This document shows, piece after piece, positions 1 to 12,442 of a stretch of DNA of 64,000 nucleotides. The notes below the pieces were generated by a model. That model did not search any database. It saw nothing but the letters and a program-made list of their open reading frames with translations, and had not been told where the DNA came from. Position 1 is the stretch's first letter, and every line of letters starts with the position of its first letter. This DNA is from Triticum aestivum (lineage: Eukaryota > Streptophyta > Magnoliopsida > Poales > Poaceae). The stretch covers positions 266,692,192-266,756,191 of the forward strand of contig NC_057807.1 of the NCBI RefSeq assembly GCF_018294505.1, read 5' to 3'. A program made the translations under genes and the position numbers.

Positions 1-11
1 AAGTGGGAGAC
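1..11 (+). promoter_or_regulatory. Polypurine tract of Angela-type Copia element
   Basis: The purine run AAGTGGGAGA directly precedes a TGAAGGAAATATGCC LTR start. The same arrangement recurs at 36372-36383 before the 3' LTR of the second Angela-like element. It is the plus-strand primer for reverse transcription. The rest of this element lies left of the window. Confidence 0.8.
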
Positions 12-1751
12 TGAAGGAAATATGCCCTAGAGGCAATAATAAAGTTATTATTTATTTCCTCATATCATGATAAATGTTTATTATTCATGCTAGAATTGTA
101 TTAACCGGAAACATGATACATGTGTGAATACATAGACAAACATAACGTCACTAGTATGCCTCTACTTGACTAGCTCATTAATCAAAGATGGTTATGTTTC
201 CTAACCATAGACATGTGTTGTCATTTGATTAATGGGATCACATCATTAGGAGAATGATGTGATTGACATGACCCATTCCGTTAGCCTAGCACTTGATCGT
301 TTAGTATGTTGCTATTGCTTTCTTCATGACTTATACATGTTCCTGTAACTATGAGATTATGCAACTCCCGTTTACCGGAGGAACACTTTGTGTGCTACCA
401 AACGTCACAACGTAACTGGGTGATTATAAAGGAGCTCTACAGGTGTCTCCGAAGGTACATGTTGGGTTGGTGTATTTCGAGATTAGGATTTGTCACTCCG
501 ATTGTCGGAGAGGTATCTCTGGGCCCTCTCGGTAATGCACATCACTATAAGCCTTGCAAGCAATGTAGCTAATGAGTTAGTTACGGAATGATGCATTACG
601 TAACGAGTAAAGAGACTTGCCGGTAACGAGATTGAACTAGGTATTGGATACCGACGATCGAATCTCGGGCAAGTAACATACCGATGACAAAGGGAACAAC
701 GTATGTTGTTATGCGGTTTGACCGATAAAGATCTTCGTAGAATATGTAGGAGCCAATATGAGCATCCAGGTTCCGCTATTGGTTATTGAACGAGAATAGT
801 TCTAGGTCATGTCTACATAGTTCTCGAACCCGTAGGGTCCGCACGCTTAACGTTACGATGACAATTTTATTATGAGTTTATAAGTTTTATGTACCGAAGG
901 TTGTTCGGAGTCCCGGATGTGATCACGGACATGACGAGGAGTCTCGAAATGGTTGAGACATAAAGATTGATATATTGGAAGCCTATATTTGGATATCGGA
1001 ATGGTTCCGGGTGAAATCGGGATTTTACCGGAGCACCGGGGGGTTACCGAAACCCTCCCGGGGGTTATTGGGCCTTCATGGGCCCTAAGGGAGAAGAGGA
1101 GAGGAGGCAAGAGGTGGGCTGCGCCCCCTCCCCACCCTAGTCCGAATAGGACAAGGAGAGGGGGGCGGCGCCCCCCCTTTCCTTCCCCTCTTCCTCCTCC
1201 TTCCCCCTTCTCCTTCTCCAACTAGGAAAGAAGGGAGTCCTACTCCCGGTGGGAGTAGGACTCCCCCTTGGCGCGCCCTCCTTGGCCGGCCGCCCCTCCC
1301 CCTTGGCTCCTTTATATACGGGGGCAGGGGGCACCTCTAGACACACAAGTTGATCTTCGTGATCGTTCCTTAGCCGTGTGTGGTGCCCTCCTCCACCATA
1401 TTCCACCTCGGTCATATCGTTGAGGTGCTTAGGCGAAGCCCTGCGTCGGTAGAACATCATCACCGTCACCACACCGTCGTGCTGATGGAACTCATCCCCG
1501 AAACCCTGCTGGATCGGAGTCCCGGGATCGTCATCGAGCTGAACGTGTGCTGAACTCGGAGGTGCCGTACGTTCGGTGCTTGGATCGGTCGGATCGTGAA
1601 GACATACGACTACATCAACCGCGTTGTCATAACGCTTCCGCTTACGGTCTACGAGGGTACATGGACAACACTCTCCCATCTCGTTGCTATGCATCACCAT
1701 GATCTTGCATGTACGTAGGAATTTTTTTTGAAATTACTACGTTCCCCAACA
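12..1751 (+). mobile_element. 3' LTR of an Angela/WIS/BARE-type Copia retrotransposon
   Basis: The LTR starts TGAAGGAAATATGCC and ends TTCCCCAACA, 1740 bp. A TATA box lies at 1311-1319 (tttatatac), downstream of a GC-rich stretch at 1020-1300. It closely matches the LTR at 22181-22339 plus 29552-31145 and the partial LTR at 36383-36974. It follows a polypurine tract, so it is the 3' LTR of an element that extends leftwards out of the window. The next five bases (1752-1756, catgg) should be one target-site copy; the other copy is outside. The small ORFs across it are fortuitous. Confidence 0.9.
1311..1319 (+). promoter_or_regulatory. TATA box of Angela-type LTR
   Basis: tttatatac is followed by a short GC-rich leader and lies at the place where BARE/Angela LTRs carry their promoter. 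The homologous box in the second Angela-like element is at 30711-30719. This copy is a 3' LTR, so any transcript would read out into the Gypsy DNA to its right. Confidence 0.6.
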
Positions 1752-3047
1752 CATGGAACCCCAAGGTATTCAAGAATAGCCAAAAGCCTAAGCTTGGGGA
1801 TGCCCCCGGAAGGCATCCCCTCTTTCGTCTTCGTTTATTGGTAACTTTACTTGGAGCTATATTTTTATTTTCCACATGATATGTGTTTTGCTTGGAGCAT
1901 CTTGTATGATATTAGTATTTTCTTTTTAGTTTTTCACAATCATCCTTGCTGTACACACCTTTTGGGAGAAGCCCACTTGAATTGAATTTATTAGAATACT
2001 CTATGTACTTCACTTATATCTTTTTAGCTAGATAGTTTTTGCTCTAGTGCTTCACTTATATCTTTTAGAGCACGGCGGTGGCTTAATTTTGAAGAAATTG
2101 TTAGTCTCTCATGCTTCACTTATATTATTTTGAGAGTCTCTTAGAACAACATGGTATTTGCTATGGTTATAAAATTGGTCCTAGAATGGTGGGCATCCAA
2201 GTTGGGTATAATAAAAACTATCATAGGAAGTGAATTGGATGCTATGATCAATTTGATACTTGATAATTGTTTTGAGATATGGAGGTAGTGATATTAGAGT
2301 CATGCTAGTGGGTAGTTGTGGATTGTAGAAACACTTGTGTTGAGGTTTGCAAGTCCCATAGCATGCACGTATGGTAACCATTGTGTGACAAATTTGAAGC
2401 ATGGGGTGTTTCTTTGATTATCTTCCTTATGAGTGGCGGTCGGGGACGAGCGATGGTCTTTTCCTACCAATCTATCCCCCTAGGGGCATGTGTAGTAGTA
2501 CTTTGCTTTGAGGGCTAATAAACTTTTACAATAAGCATATGAGTTCTTTATGACTAATGTAAGTCCATGGATTATACGCACTCTCACCCTTCCATCATTG
2601 CTAGCCTCTTCGATACCGTGCATTGCCCTTTCTCACCTTGAGAGTTGGTGCAAACTTCACCGGTGCATCCAAAACCCGTGATACGATCTGCTCTATCACA
2701 CATAAACCTCCTTATATCTTCCTCAAAACAGCCACCATACCTACCTATTATGGCATTTCCATAGCCATTCCGAGATATATTGCCATGCAACTTTCACCGT
2801 TCCGTTTATCATCATGACACACATCATTATTATCATATTGCCTTGCATGATCATGTAGTTGACATCGTATTTGTGGCAAAGCTACCATGCATAATTTTTC
2901 ATACATGTCACTCTTGATTCATTGCCCATCCCGGTACACCGCCGGAGGCATTCATATAGAGTCATATCTTGTTCTAGTTTTGAGTTGTAATTCATGAGTT
3001 GTAAATCAATAAAAGTGTGATGATCATCATTATTAGAGCATTGTCCC

Positions 3048-3199
3048 CAAAGAAAAAAAAGAGAAAGGCCAAAAAGAAAAAAAAGAAAAAAGAAAGGCCA
3101 AAGAAAAAAAAGAAAAAAGAAAGGCCAAAGAAAAAAAGAAAGGCAAAAAAAAGGCCCAAAAAAGAAAATAAAGAAGAAAAAGAAAATAAAAAAGGGGGC
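3048..3199 (+). repeat. Purine-rich low-complexity run
   Basis: This is about 150 bp of irregular GAAAGGCCAAA(G/A)AAAAAA units with several GGCC interruptions. It produces artificial Lys-rich (plus) and Phe-rich (minus) ORFs. It lies inside the 3' non-coding part of the Gypsy element. Confidence 0.85.
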
Positions 3200-3923
3200 A
3201 AATGTTACTATCTTTTTCCACACTTGTGCTTCAAAGTAGCACCATGTTCTTCATATAGCGAGTCTCATATGTTGTCACTTTCATATACTAGTGGGAATTT
3301 TTCATTATGCCCTAGGTCTTCGTGAGCAAGCAAGTTGGATGCACACCCACTAGTTTCTTTTGTTGAGCTTTCATACATTTATAGCTCTAGTGCATCTGTT
3401 GCATGGCAATCCCTACTCCTCATGTTGACATCAATTGATGGGCATCTCCATAGCCCGTTTATTATCCTCGTCAATGTGAGACTTTCTCCTTTTTTGTCTT
3501 CTCCACACAATCCCCATCATCATATTCTATTCCACCCATAGTGCTATATCCATGACTCACGCTCATGTATTGCATGAAAGTTGAAAAAGTTTGAGATTAT
3601 TTAAGTACGAAACAATTGCTTGGCTTGTCATCGGGGGTGTATAATATGGGAGCATTTTTGTGTGATGAAAATGAAGCATAGCCTAACTATATGATTTTGT
3701 AGGGATGAACTTTCTTTAGCCATGTTATTTTGAGAAGACATGATTGCTTTGATTAGTATGCTTGAAGTATTACTATTTCTTATGTCAATATGAACTTTTA
3801 TTTTGAATCATTTGGATCTGAACATTCATGCCACAATAAAGAAATTACATTGAGAATTATGCTAGGTAGCATTCCACATCAAAAATTCTGTTTTTATCAT
3901 TTACCTTCTCGAGGACGAGCAGG

Positions 3924-3942
3924 AATTAAGCTTGGGGATGCT
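3924..3942 (+). promoter_or_regulatory. Polypurine tract of the Gypsy element
   Basis: AAGCTTGGGGATGC abuts the LTR start at 3943, the position of the plus-strand primer. An exact second copy of AAGCTTGGGGATGC lies at 1790-1803, about 2.1 kb upstream (see findings). Confidence 0.65.
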
Positions 3943-5495
3943 TGATACGTCTCCAACATATCTATAATTTTTGATTGTTCCATGCTATTATATTACCCGT
4001 TTTGGATGTTTATGGGCTTTACTTTACACATTTATATCATTTTTGGGACTAACCTACTAAGCGGAGGCCCAACCCGTATTGCTGTTTTTTAGCCTATTTC
4101 AGTGTTTCGAAGAAAAGGAATATCAAACGGAGTCCAAACGGAATGAAACCTTCGGGAGCGTGATTTTTGGAACAAACGTGATCCAGAGGACTTGGAGTGC
4201 AAGTCAATAAGCAATCGAGGCGGCCACGAGGGTTGAGGGCGCCCTATCTCGTGGGCCCCTCGGGCGTCCACCGACCTACTTCTTCCTCCTATATATACCC
4301 ACGTACCCCGAGAACATCAAAGGCGACCATGAAAAACTATTTCCACCACCGTAAACTTCTGTATCCGCGAGATCCCATCTTGGAGCCTTCGACGGCGCTC
4401 CGCCGGAGGGGGAATCAACCATGGAGGGCTTCTACATCAACACCATAGCCTCTCCGATGAGTTGTGAGTAGTTTACCATAGACCTTCGGGTCCATAATTA
4501 TTAGCTAGATGACTTCTTCTCTCTTTTTGGATCTCAATACCATGTTCTCCTCGATCTTCTTGGAGATCTATTCGATGTAACTCTTTTTGCGGTGTGTTTG
4601 TCGAGATCCGATGAATTGTGGGTTTATGATCAAGTTTATCTATGAGAATTATTTGAATCTCCTCTGAATTCTTTTATGTGTGATTAAGTTATCTTTGCAA
4701 GTCTCTTCGAATTATCAGTTTGGTTTGGCCTACTAGATTGATCTTTCTTGCAATGGGAGAAGTGCTTAGCTTTGGGTTCAATCTTGCACTGTCCTTTCCC
4801 AGTGACAGCAGGAGCAGCAAGGCACGTATTGTATTGTTGCCATCGAGGATAAAAAGATTGGGTTTATATCATATTGCATGAGTTTATCCTTCTACATCAT
4901 GTCATCTTTCTTAATGCGTTACTCTGTTCTTTATGAACTTAATACTCTAGATGCATGCTGGATAGCGGTCGATGTGTTGAGTAATAGTAGTAGATGCAAG
5001 CAGGAGTCGGTCTACTTGTCACGGACGTGATGCCTATATACATGATCATGCCTAGATAATCTCATAATTATTCGCTTTTCTATCAATTGCTCGACAGTAA
5101 TTTGTTCACCCACCGTAATACTTATGCTATCTTGAGAGAAGCCACTAGTGAAACCTATGGCCTCTAGGTCTATCTTTTATCATATAAGCTTTCAATCTAC
5201 TTTTATTTGCATCTTTACTTTTCCAATCTATATTATAAAATACCAAAAATATATTTATCTTATCATATTATCTCTATCAGATCTCACTTTAGCAAGTGGC
5301 CTTGAAGGGATTGACAACCCCTTTATTGCATTGGTTGCGAGTTCTTGTTTGTTTGTGTAGGTGCGTGGGACTTTTGAGGAGCCTCCTACTGGATTGATAC
5401 CTTGGTTCTCAAAAACTGAGGGAAATACTTACGCTACTATTGCTGCATCACCCTTTCCTCTTCAAGGAAAACCTACGCAAGCTCAAGACATAGCA
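3943..5495 (+). mobile_element. 3' LTR of Gypsy/Athila-type (Sabrina/WHAM-like) element
   Basis: The LTR begins TGATACGTCTCC and ends AAGACATAGCA, 1553 bp. It carries a TATA box at about 4289-4297 (ctatatata), a GC-richer leader, and the phrase 'tagatgcatgctggatagcgg' region typical of this LTR group. Its 3' third is related to the truncated LTR at 20954-21601. No matching left LTR is in the window, so target duplication cannot be checked. Confidence 0.8.
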
Positions 5496-5807
5496 AATAC
5501 CAAGACAAAGCAGGACATAGGGTATTACTCTTCGGAGGCCCGAACGTAGGTAAACTATGTGTGCATTTTCTGTTCTGATACTTCCAGTCTCATCATGAAC
5601 CCTACGGAGGGATCTGACATGAATTCGCTTCGTCAGTTGGCGCGCTAGGCACGGGTGACGTTGAATGGAGGACGAACCTGGCTCAGAGAATCATTAGAGG
5701 CCAACGATCTCTCGCCATGCCATCGCCTCACGTTTTGCTCTGTCAAGCTGATCGCTGACGAATCAGGGCAATTCCTTGACATCTCGCCTTGACGCCACAT
5801 CAAACGC

Positions 5808-6119
5808 GTGTATAATAGACATGGGAAGGACCAAGAGGTCTGCGACCGCCCCGGTCACCCCGCATTAAGATGCATCGTACGACCTCCATGGTGCTATGAG
5901 GCCTCCTGTGAGACCTCTGTAAACATGATATTCACAACGGCTGACACACGATGGAAACAGAAGCTCGCCAGACGCGCGATCTACACAACGGAGGAGGTAG
6001 CCAGCGAACGATTGTCATGGTCCCAAGAGACAATTACCTTCCATGCGGGGGACCACCCCGAAGACGTCATGCAACCAGGCAGGCACGCCCTAGTACTGGA
6101 CCCCATCATGGGGGGCTAA
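5808..6119 (+). pseudogene. Gypsy gag-protease junction fragment (broken)
   Basis: The open frame encodes 103 residues. The C-terminal two thirds matches the linker before the aspartic protease of plant Gypsy polyproteins: an N-M-I-F motif, then K-L-A-R-R, then I-T-F, D-H-P-E-D, and P-G-R-H-A-L-V-L-D-P-I-M-G at the end. After the Sirevirus insertion the reading continues at 20759 with a motif of the form MNGGSGLNIIFTDTL, the usual MDGGSGLNI protease-region block with Asp changed to Asn, and soon meets stops. The residue change, the insertion and the loss of most of gag show a dead copy. The assignment rests on motif memory. Confidence 0.6.
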
Positions 6120-6123
6120 TGCG
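6119..6123. repeat. Target-site duplication of the Sirevirus, left copy
   Basis: ATGCG precedes the left LTR and ATGCC follows the right LTR at 20759-20763. Four of five bases agree, consistent with one mutation after insertion. Confidence 0.65.
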
Positions 6124-7633
6124 TGAAAGTGCGTTATATCGAATAGAGGGGGGGGGTGAATAGGCGATTTTTATGAATTCTTCACTGAGGAATTTGCTGG
6201 TGAGGAAATTCCTTAGCGAAGAACTACTTGCAGCAGAATAAGTACTCAGAAGTAAACATAACAGAACACTAGCATAGTCATCATGATGAAATGAAGACAA
6301 GCATAGAGTATAGAAAGCGTAAACACAGGATTGCACAGGATGAAGACGGACAGACTGAAGAAATTGAACTGAGAAATTGAGAAAGTCTTCAGTCAAAGTC
6401 TTCAAACAGATATGAACAAGCACACAACAACTGAAATGAGGAAATGAAAGAGTTGAGGAAATAGAACCAGTAAGCTTGGTGAAAACAATGATTTGGTAGA
6501 CTAGTTCCAACTGCTGTCTTAGTTGTACGTCTGGTTGGAGCGGCTGAGTATTTAAACTCGAGGACACACAGCCCCGGACACATAGTCCTCACCGTATTCT
6601 CCTTGAGCTAAGGTCACACAGACCTCGCCCAATCACTCGTGGTAAGTCTTCAGGTGACTTCCAAACCTTCACAGACTAGGTCACTCAGCGATCCACAATT
6701 CCTCTTGGATGCTCTAGACCATGACGCCTAACCGTTTGGAAGAAGAACAGTCTTCAAAGGTAACAAGCGTCGGATCCACACAGGATCAATCTCTTCAGTG
6801 ATGCTCAATCACTTTGGGTTGTAGGTGTGTTGGGTTTGGGTTTTCCTCACTTGATGATTTTTGCTCAAAGTCCTCGGAGGATGGGATGCTCTCAAATGAC
6901 AAGGGTCAATTTCTCTCAGAGCAGCCAACCAGCTAGTGGTTGTAGGGGGCGGCTATTTATAGCCTAGGGAGCAGCCCGACATGATAAGAGATAAATGCCC
7001 TTCAATGATATGACCGTTAGGTGGGTAGATATTTTGGGACAACTGGCGCATAGCACAACAACGGTCGGAATTTTGACTCTCAAATTCCTCAGGGCTATCA
7101 TGTTCCTCACTGTGTAGGCAATGCGCACTGGTGAATTCCTAACTCCCCAATCAAAACAAATTCCTCACAGACCAGAAGAACTTCGTCTCTGTCACTAAAG
7201 AATATGACTGAACTGTATGAGATTTCCAATGACTTCACTCGAAGGGATTGGTAGGTGTAGGATTTTGAGTTGAGCATCACATGGAAATTTTTCCTTAGTA
7301 TTTCCTTGACCCCCTTTAACAGTATGGTGTTTCCTATGACTCAAGAAAGAGAAAATGAAACTACGAAAACACAAGTCTTCACGCTTCATGTTCCTCGAAT
7401 GATTGCCAAGTCTTCAAGGTCACACCAATTTCTTCACTTTCAAAGTCTTTAGAAAGTCTTCAGAAATCCAACGTCTTCAGTTGAAGAACTTCATTTTTAG
7501 GGGTCGACTTTCTCTGTAAATATCAAACTCCTCATAGACTTATAGACCTGTGTACACTCACAAACGCATCAGTCCCTTAACCTATAAGTCTTCAATACAC
7601 CAAAATCACTAAGGGGCACTAGATGCACTTACA
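6124..7633 (-). mobile_element. 3' LTR of the Sirevirus
   Basis: This 1510-bp LTR is colinear with 19250-20758. It contains the palindromic TATA segment ggctatttatagcc at 6951-6964, which reads CTATAAATAG on the minus strand. Short motifs TGAGGAATTT and AAGTCTTC recur throughout. It lies next to polypurine tract 7634-7650. Confidence 0.9.
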
Positions 7634-8104
7634 ATCTCCCCCTTTTTGGTGATTGATGACAATATAGGTTAAGTTTTCAACGGGGATAAACATATAAAGT
7701 GTAAATACTGATATTGAGGAATTTGATTGCAAGATATAGAAGAACTCCCCTGAAGATATGCATAGTGAGGAATTTGCTTTTGAAGCAATGCACACTTGAA
7801 GAGTATAATCATGGAGATCTCCCCCTATATCTTGTAATTCATACACGCATTTGACATATAATATGAAGAATTTGAAATGCATGATGAAATATGGTGACTG
7901 ATGTAATTCAGCATGCGTGCATTGACATTAATGAGGAATAAGTATGCAGAAGAACTCAACAGAAGTATCAGGCCACCATAGAGTTTAAGATTACAACTCG
8001 ATCCAGCAAAGTCATCAAAAGAACGAGAGTTGTAACTTAGCAAAAAAACTCCCATATAAGATAGACCCGCTTGAAGACTAACTCAAATTTCTCCCCCTTT
8101 GTCA
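7634..8104 (-). promoter_or_regulatory. 3' untranslated region with three polypurine-like tracts
   Basis: Pyrimidine runs on the plus strand (purine on the sense strand) occur at 7634-7650 (abutting the LTR), 7815-7830 and 8088-8104, each centred on TCTCCCCC. Established knowledge: Sireviruses commonly carry several polypurine tract copies upstream of the 3' LTR. The sequence next to the third tract (gtcatcgaatgacc) is a near inverse of that next to the first (ggtgattgatgac), so the two could pair. Confidence 0.7.
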
Positions 8105-8229
8105 TCGAATGACCAAAAGGGTTGAAAACAAGGACTAACGCCCCTGAAGAATATCATGATGATGGAGGAGCGCCAGCGTTGTTGGGGTCTTGTGTCGTTG
8201 TAGGGCCTGCCACAGTGTCTTCCAAGTCT

Positions 8230-11200
8230 TCATACTCGTCCGTCGCGTGATGAAGAATATGAACTGGCGACCAAGGAAGGAACCTTGACCTTCTTGGATC
8301 TCTTCGGTGGAGGAGCAGACCAGTCAAAATCTTCCTTGAAACCCATTTGCTTCAGATCTTCTTCACCATAGAGATGTGACAGAATAGCCCAGGTGCGATC
8401 GAAAACTTCATGGAGGTAGTAATGGTTTTTCTTCACTGCATTATGTGTAGAAGTCATGTTGTGAATAATAGAGCCAAACTGACGCTTAACCCATTTGTGG
8501 TTTCGATCCACCTTCTAGTGAAGACTAAGAAGCAGCTCTCGGTCAGTCATCACATGAGGAGCAGTGGCTTGAGGATTTGGCTTGGATGCATTGGCAGCAG
8601 AACCATGAGTGGCAGAGTCATCATTGGTGGAATAAGATGCAGCTTTGCAGAACTGACCATCCAATAGACGAATACCTTCATCGATAACAGCTGGTGCATT
8701 GCCCTTCTCATCAGCTGAGGAATATGTCTGCTTGAGGACTTCAATTGGTGGCAAGTAGCTGAGGTGATTCTGAAAGTCAGCTTTGTAGTTGAGTGAAGAC
8801 CTTGTTCTAAGGAATCTCATGATCCAAGGAGCATAAGGCTTCAGCTCAAACGGATACAGCCAATGCATGATGTTGAATAGCATATTCTTCATGATGCCAA
8901 CAATTTCCTCATCGGATGAGTTGTCGCCTTTGATAGGACTCATAGTCTTTGTCAGAATGCGATAGACAGTTCTTGGCACATACAACAATTCCTTCACGAG
9001 GAATTTGGTCCTTGGGGCTTGACCAGGCTTCAGAGGCTTCATGAGCACTTGCATGTAATGAGCAGTGAGTTCAGGCTCTTGGTATAGACAACGAGGACCT
9101 TCAGGTGGAGGACTGATTGGCAGGGCATGAAGTAATTCAGAGGCCAGTGCTTTATAATGAGTGTTTTTGGTCATCCAGTCCAACACCCAAGTGTTGATAT
9201 CATCAGCGTCACCTGTGATGTGCAACATTGCGTGGAACTGAAGAATAAGCTCTTCATTCCAATCAACGATGTTAGCGCAGAAGTTGAGCAGTCCTGCATC
9301 ATGAAGCACACTGAGGACTTGAGAGAAGCAAGGCATTGATTCCATGTCCACGTGAGGAATATTATTGTGGTCGAAGACTTTGTCCTTGTTGAAAAGCAGT
9401 GGAGAATAGAAATTGGCCTGGCTGGCAGTCCAGAAACGCTTCCTTCTAAGACGAGCATTGTCATAAGGGTTGAATTCAGTGAAGAATGCTCGCCGAAGAA
9501 GTCATCAGCCTTGAATTCCTGCTTCTTTGAGAAGGGATCCTTTGGCTTGGGCTGAGGAGTATCAGTCAATTGCATCACCACCTCAGGAATCACAATCTCA
9601 GGATCCACAAACTAAGGAATTTTAGGCTCTTCTTCAGCTGTAGCCTGGGTCTTCAATTCTTCATTTACAATTTCTTCAGCACTAGTGGCTGGAATTTCTT
9701 CATGGACAGATGGGGTTGCATGAGGTTCTTCAGATCCCACTTGTACTTCAGTAGCAGCAGGGGACTGAGGAATTGCTTGAAGTGGAGTGAACATTGGAGA
9801 GTTGAGGTGCTGACTTTCCAAAAAGTCATCATTCAGCATAGGTGTGGTACAACCAATGTCCACATCCTCATCTTCCATTTCTTCAACGCAGGCCTCTTCA
9901 GCAGTAAACTGAGGCATAGGCGAGGAGACAACTGGTGTTGAAGGGATTGCATCTACTTCAATTTCTTCATCCAACTGCTCTGACAAAGCAGCGAAAGGAT
10001 TCTCTTGACCGGATTCACTTGGAATCACATAATCTTCACCAAAAGGAACAAGGTCCTTTGATGGCATGAAGGAGACAGGAACAACATCAATTGAGTTGTT
10101 AATTGAGCTTGTCAAAGGCTTCATCTTCTTCTAAGCTGAAGAATCTGATGAAGTTGATGCCTTCCTTTTCTTCACAGCTGCATGCTCTGCAGCCTTGGTC
10201 TTCTTTGCATCTGATGCAGATGGAAGTATCGGAGTTGGTGTAGGCGCAGGAGGAGCAGAGGAATTTGGTTCAGTTTCTTCAGGCGCAACTAATGCAGTTG
10301 CCCTGACTTCTTCACTTTCTTCAGGCGCACCACTAGTGGATGCCCTGGCAATTTCTTCAGCGGCTGGAATGCAGTCATCAACCCTGGTACTTTCATTTTC
10401 CTCAGCAGCCTGATTGTCATCAGCGGTGCTGGCATGTTCTTCAGTGGGCTGAGCAGATGCTTCAGCCGGAGTGACTTCAATGTGCACAGGTGCAGCAACA
10501 CTTGAAGTGAATGTCTTTGTCAGCTTGATGAACCGGACCTTGGCACCCTTCCAATCAGCATAGTAGCGATTGAATTCATCACTCAGTTGCTTGATCTCAG
10601 CTTGCAAGGCAACGAGTTGATCAGGGGTAAGAGTGAGGACATTGTCCTTTAGGCAGCGCTGCTTCTTGTACTGCGCTTTCTTCAGTCTTCTTCCTTCTTC
10701 AAATTTCTACTTCTCTTCTTCAATGAAGGCAGTCAATACATGACTTTGACCAGGAGTGAGGTTCATCTCCAGCAAAGGCGTGTTTGGGTCCTTGTGCCAT
10801 AGATCAATGAAGTCTAGGATCAACTTTGGATCCAATAACAGTGGCACATTGCTGCCTTTGGCTCCAGCGGCCCTGGCCTGCTTGTCTCTGATGATTTCGG
10901 CAAGTTCTTCATCATCGGCCTCATCATCAAAAGGCACTTGAAAGGCGACCTGCTTCTTATGAGGACTTGGTCGAGGGCCTCGTCCAGCAGTGGCCTTTTT
11001 CTTCAGCAGAGAGGGGCCAGTTGAGGAATTTGGTGCAGCTGAGGAACTTGCAGACGCTCCTGAGGCAGTTGAGATGCCTGTAGTCCTTTGGCATGTGGCG
11101 AGATGCACAGGTGCAGAGGATTTAGTTGGAGCAGCTGAAGACTTTGTCGGAGGAGCTGAGGACTTTGAAGGAAGAGCAGATTAAGGAATTGGCCGTGAGG

Positions 11201-11957
11201 GTTTTGAAGAATCTGGCTGTGAGGGCATTGCTGAGGAACTTGGCCGTGAGGGTATTGAGGGTGAAGCACTTGGCTTGTGAGCAGGCTTCTTAGCCATGGC
11301 CTTCTTCGGCTTACTAGAAGAGGCCTCAACAACGGTAGCAGTAGCAGCAGAGTCTTCATTAAATTTCCTCATGGCTTCCTTTGCTTGTTTGGCCAGTTTG
11401 GCCTGGCGCTTTGCCCATTCATCAGGATAATCCTCACCGCACTTAAGGCTGGTGGGATCTGCCAATTGACCAGGTGCCAATGGAGGTCTTGGGCATGGAG
11501 GGTTGAGTGCTAATTTCTTCATATACTTGGGAGTGACATATCTGTAGTCCCTCCATTCCCATGCCCATCTCCTCTCAATCTTTTGAATGCGCACTTTGCG
11601 CTGATTTTTATCTTCCTCAGGGGGTGTGCAGTATCCAGCATAAATGTCATCAGGGATCTCAAATGCTGTGCTGACCTCAGGCCTCTTTCCACCCTTCTGT
11701 GGCTTCTTACCGTCAGCCATTTTCTTCAGCTGAGGAATATGAACAACTGAAGTTTCTGAAGAGGTATGCAACTTTTCTTCAAGGAACGCTGCAAATGAGT
11801 TAAGTTGATGAGAACCTAGTGATTCAGCAGCGGACATGTGTACCTGTGAACAGAGTATAGTTGCGAGGAATTTGGAGAGGTCATATGCGTTCTCAGAAGG
11901 TTTTTCGAAAAGAATAGGTTTGCGGAATTTGACCAGATGAGTCTTGAAGAATTTCAC
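8230..11957 (-). pseudogene. Sirevirus third ORF (env-like position), broken
   Basis: Reading from 11957 leftwards one frame stays open to about 9400 except for TAA at 11181 and TAGs at 10707, 10131 and 9612. It then shifts frame and continues from 9351 to 8230 with one more TAG at 8515. Total potential product is about 1200 residues. The N-terminal 150 residues are basic and include a W-E-W-R-D-Y segment. The middle is low complexity, rich in Ala, Ser, Pro, Thr and Glu. The C-terminal 370 residues are globular-looking, with a predicted helical stretch from about 9350 to 8800 and a basic KRSKKVKV run near the end. Position after pol matches the env-like or extra ORF of Maximus/SIRE elements; I see no clear signal peptide or membrane segment, so 'envelope' is not supported. 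Function unknown. Confidence 0.6.
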
Positions 11958-12430
11958 TAAGCGTTCTTTGTCTTAGCTTCCAGGGTTGTATAGATTAAAA
12001 ATCCACACAATTGAGGAATCTTGAAGAAAATCATTTCTTAGAGAAACGAATCAAGAGCATATGACATGTGAGGTGTTCAGTGTGTGAAGATTTGAAGAAT
12101 AAACACCTTTGAAGATTTTCAAGAAAACATTTGAATCAGAGAGGGCAGTAAAAGTAACTTTTAATTACCCTTGATGAAGAACACGATGAAATGGGAAGAG
12201 TAGAAGTGAAGTTCGTCAGTTCAGATCTTCCACGCCCTAACTCGGCAGAGGAAGACAACTACGACGGCGGTGGAGTGAAGAAATCCGCAACCGGCGCGAG
12301 TACGACGGTGATGAGGTTAAGGCAGTGAAGCTCTTCCTCACCGACGACGATGAAGTAGCGGCGACACTAGGGTTTGAGAAGCTCGAGCGACAGTGAGAAC
12401 GAGCGGAGTAAGAACGAAGTGAGGGAGAGG

Positions 12431-12442
12431 TGGGGGTATTTA
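12431..12442 (-). promoter_or_regulatory. Candidate internal promoter (TATA box) for the Sirevirus third ORF
   Basis: On the minus strand CACTATAAATACC is followed by a pyrimidine-rich, gene-like leader. The third ORF starts 475-485 bp further on. The long leader may hold an intron. It is distinct from the LTR promoter, whose TATA box is GCTATAAATAGCC. Confidence 0.45.

Larger units (their letters stand above)
1752..3942 (+). mobile_element. 3' internal (non-coding) part of a Gypsy/Athila-type element
   Basis: This stretch has no convincing ORF and ends in a purine-rich tract and a TGATACGTCTCC LTR start. I recognise it as the region downstream of pol in Sabrina/WHAM-like Athila elements of Triticeae: long, AT-rich, with recurring 'cttcacttatat' phrases at 2009-2130 and a lysine-codon-like AAAG/GGCC run near 3050-3200. 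Gag and pol lie left of the window, beyond the Angela insertion. The exact family name is uncertain. Confidence 0.75.
5496..6123 (+). mobile_element. Gypsy remnant: LTR end, primer site region and gag/protease junction
   Basis: The sequence first resembles the end of a different Gypsy LTR and leader (cgtcagttggcgcgctagg at 5631-5649 looks like a primer-site region), then jumps within about 250 bp to coding sequence for the gag-protease junction. Most of gag is therefore deleted. The Sirevirus at 6124 interrupts it, and it resumes at 20759. The family is probably one of the Fatima/Jeli-like Triticeae Gypsy groups, but I am not sure. Confidence 0.6.

Noticed and set aside
351..572. Small ORF repeated in all Angela LTR copies (also 29735-29956 and 36713-36925)
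   Set aside because: Conserved only because the LTR is conserved; the three copies differ at many residues, and it lies upstream of the LTR promoter.
2882..3325. Lys-rich and Phe-rich ORFs
   Set aside because: They are translations of the purine-rich run 3048-3199.
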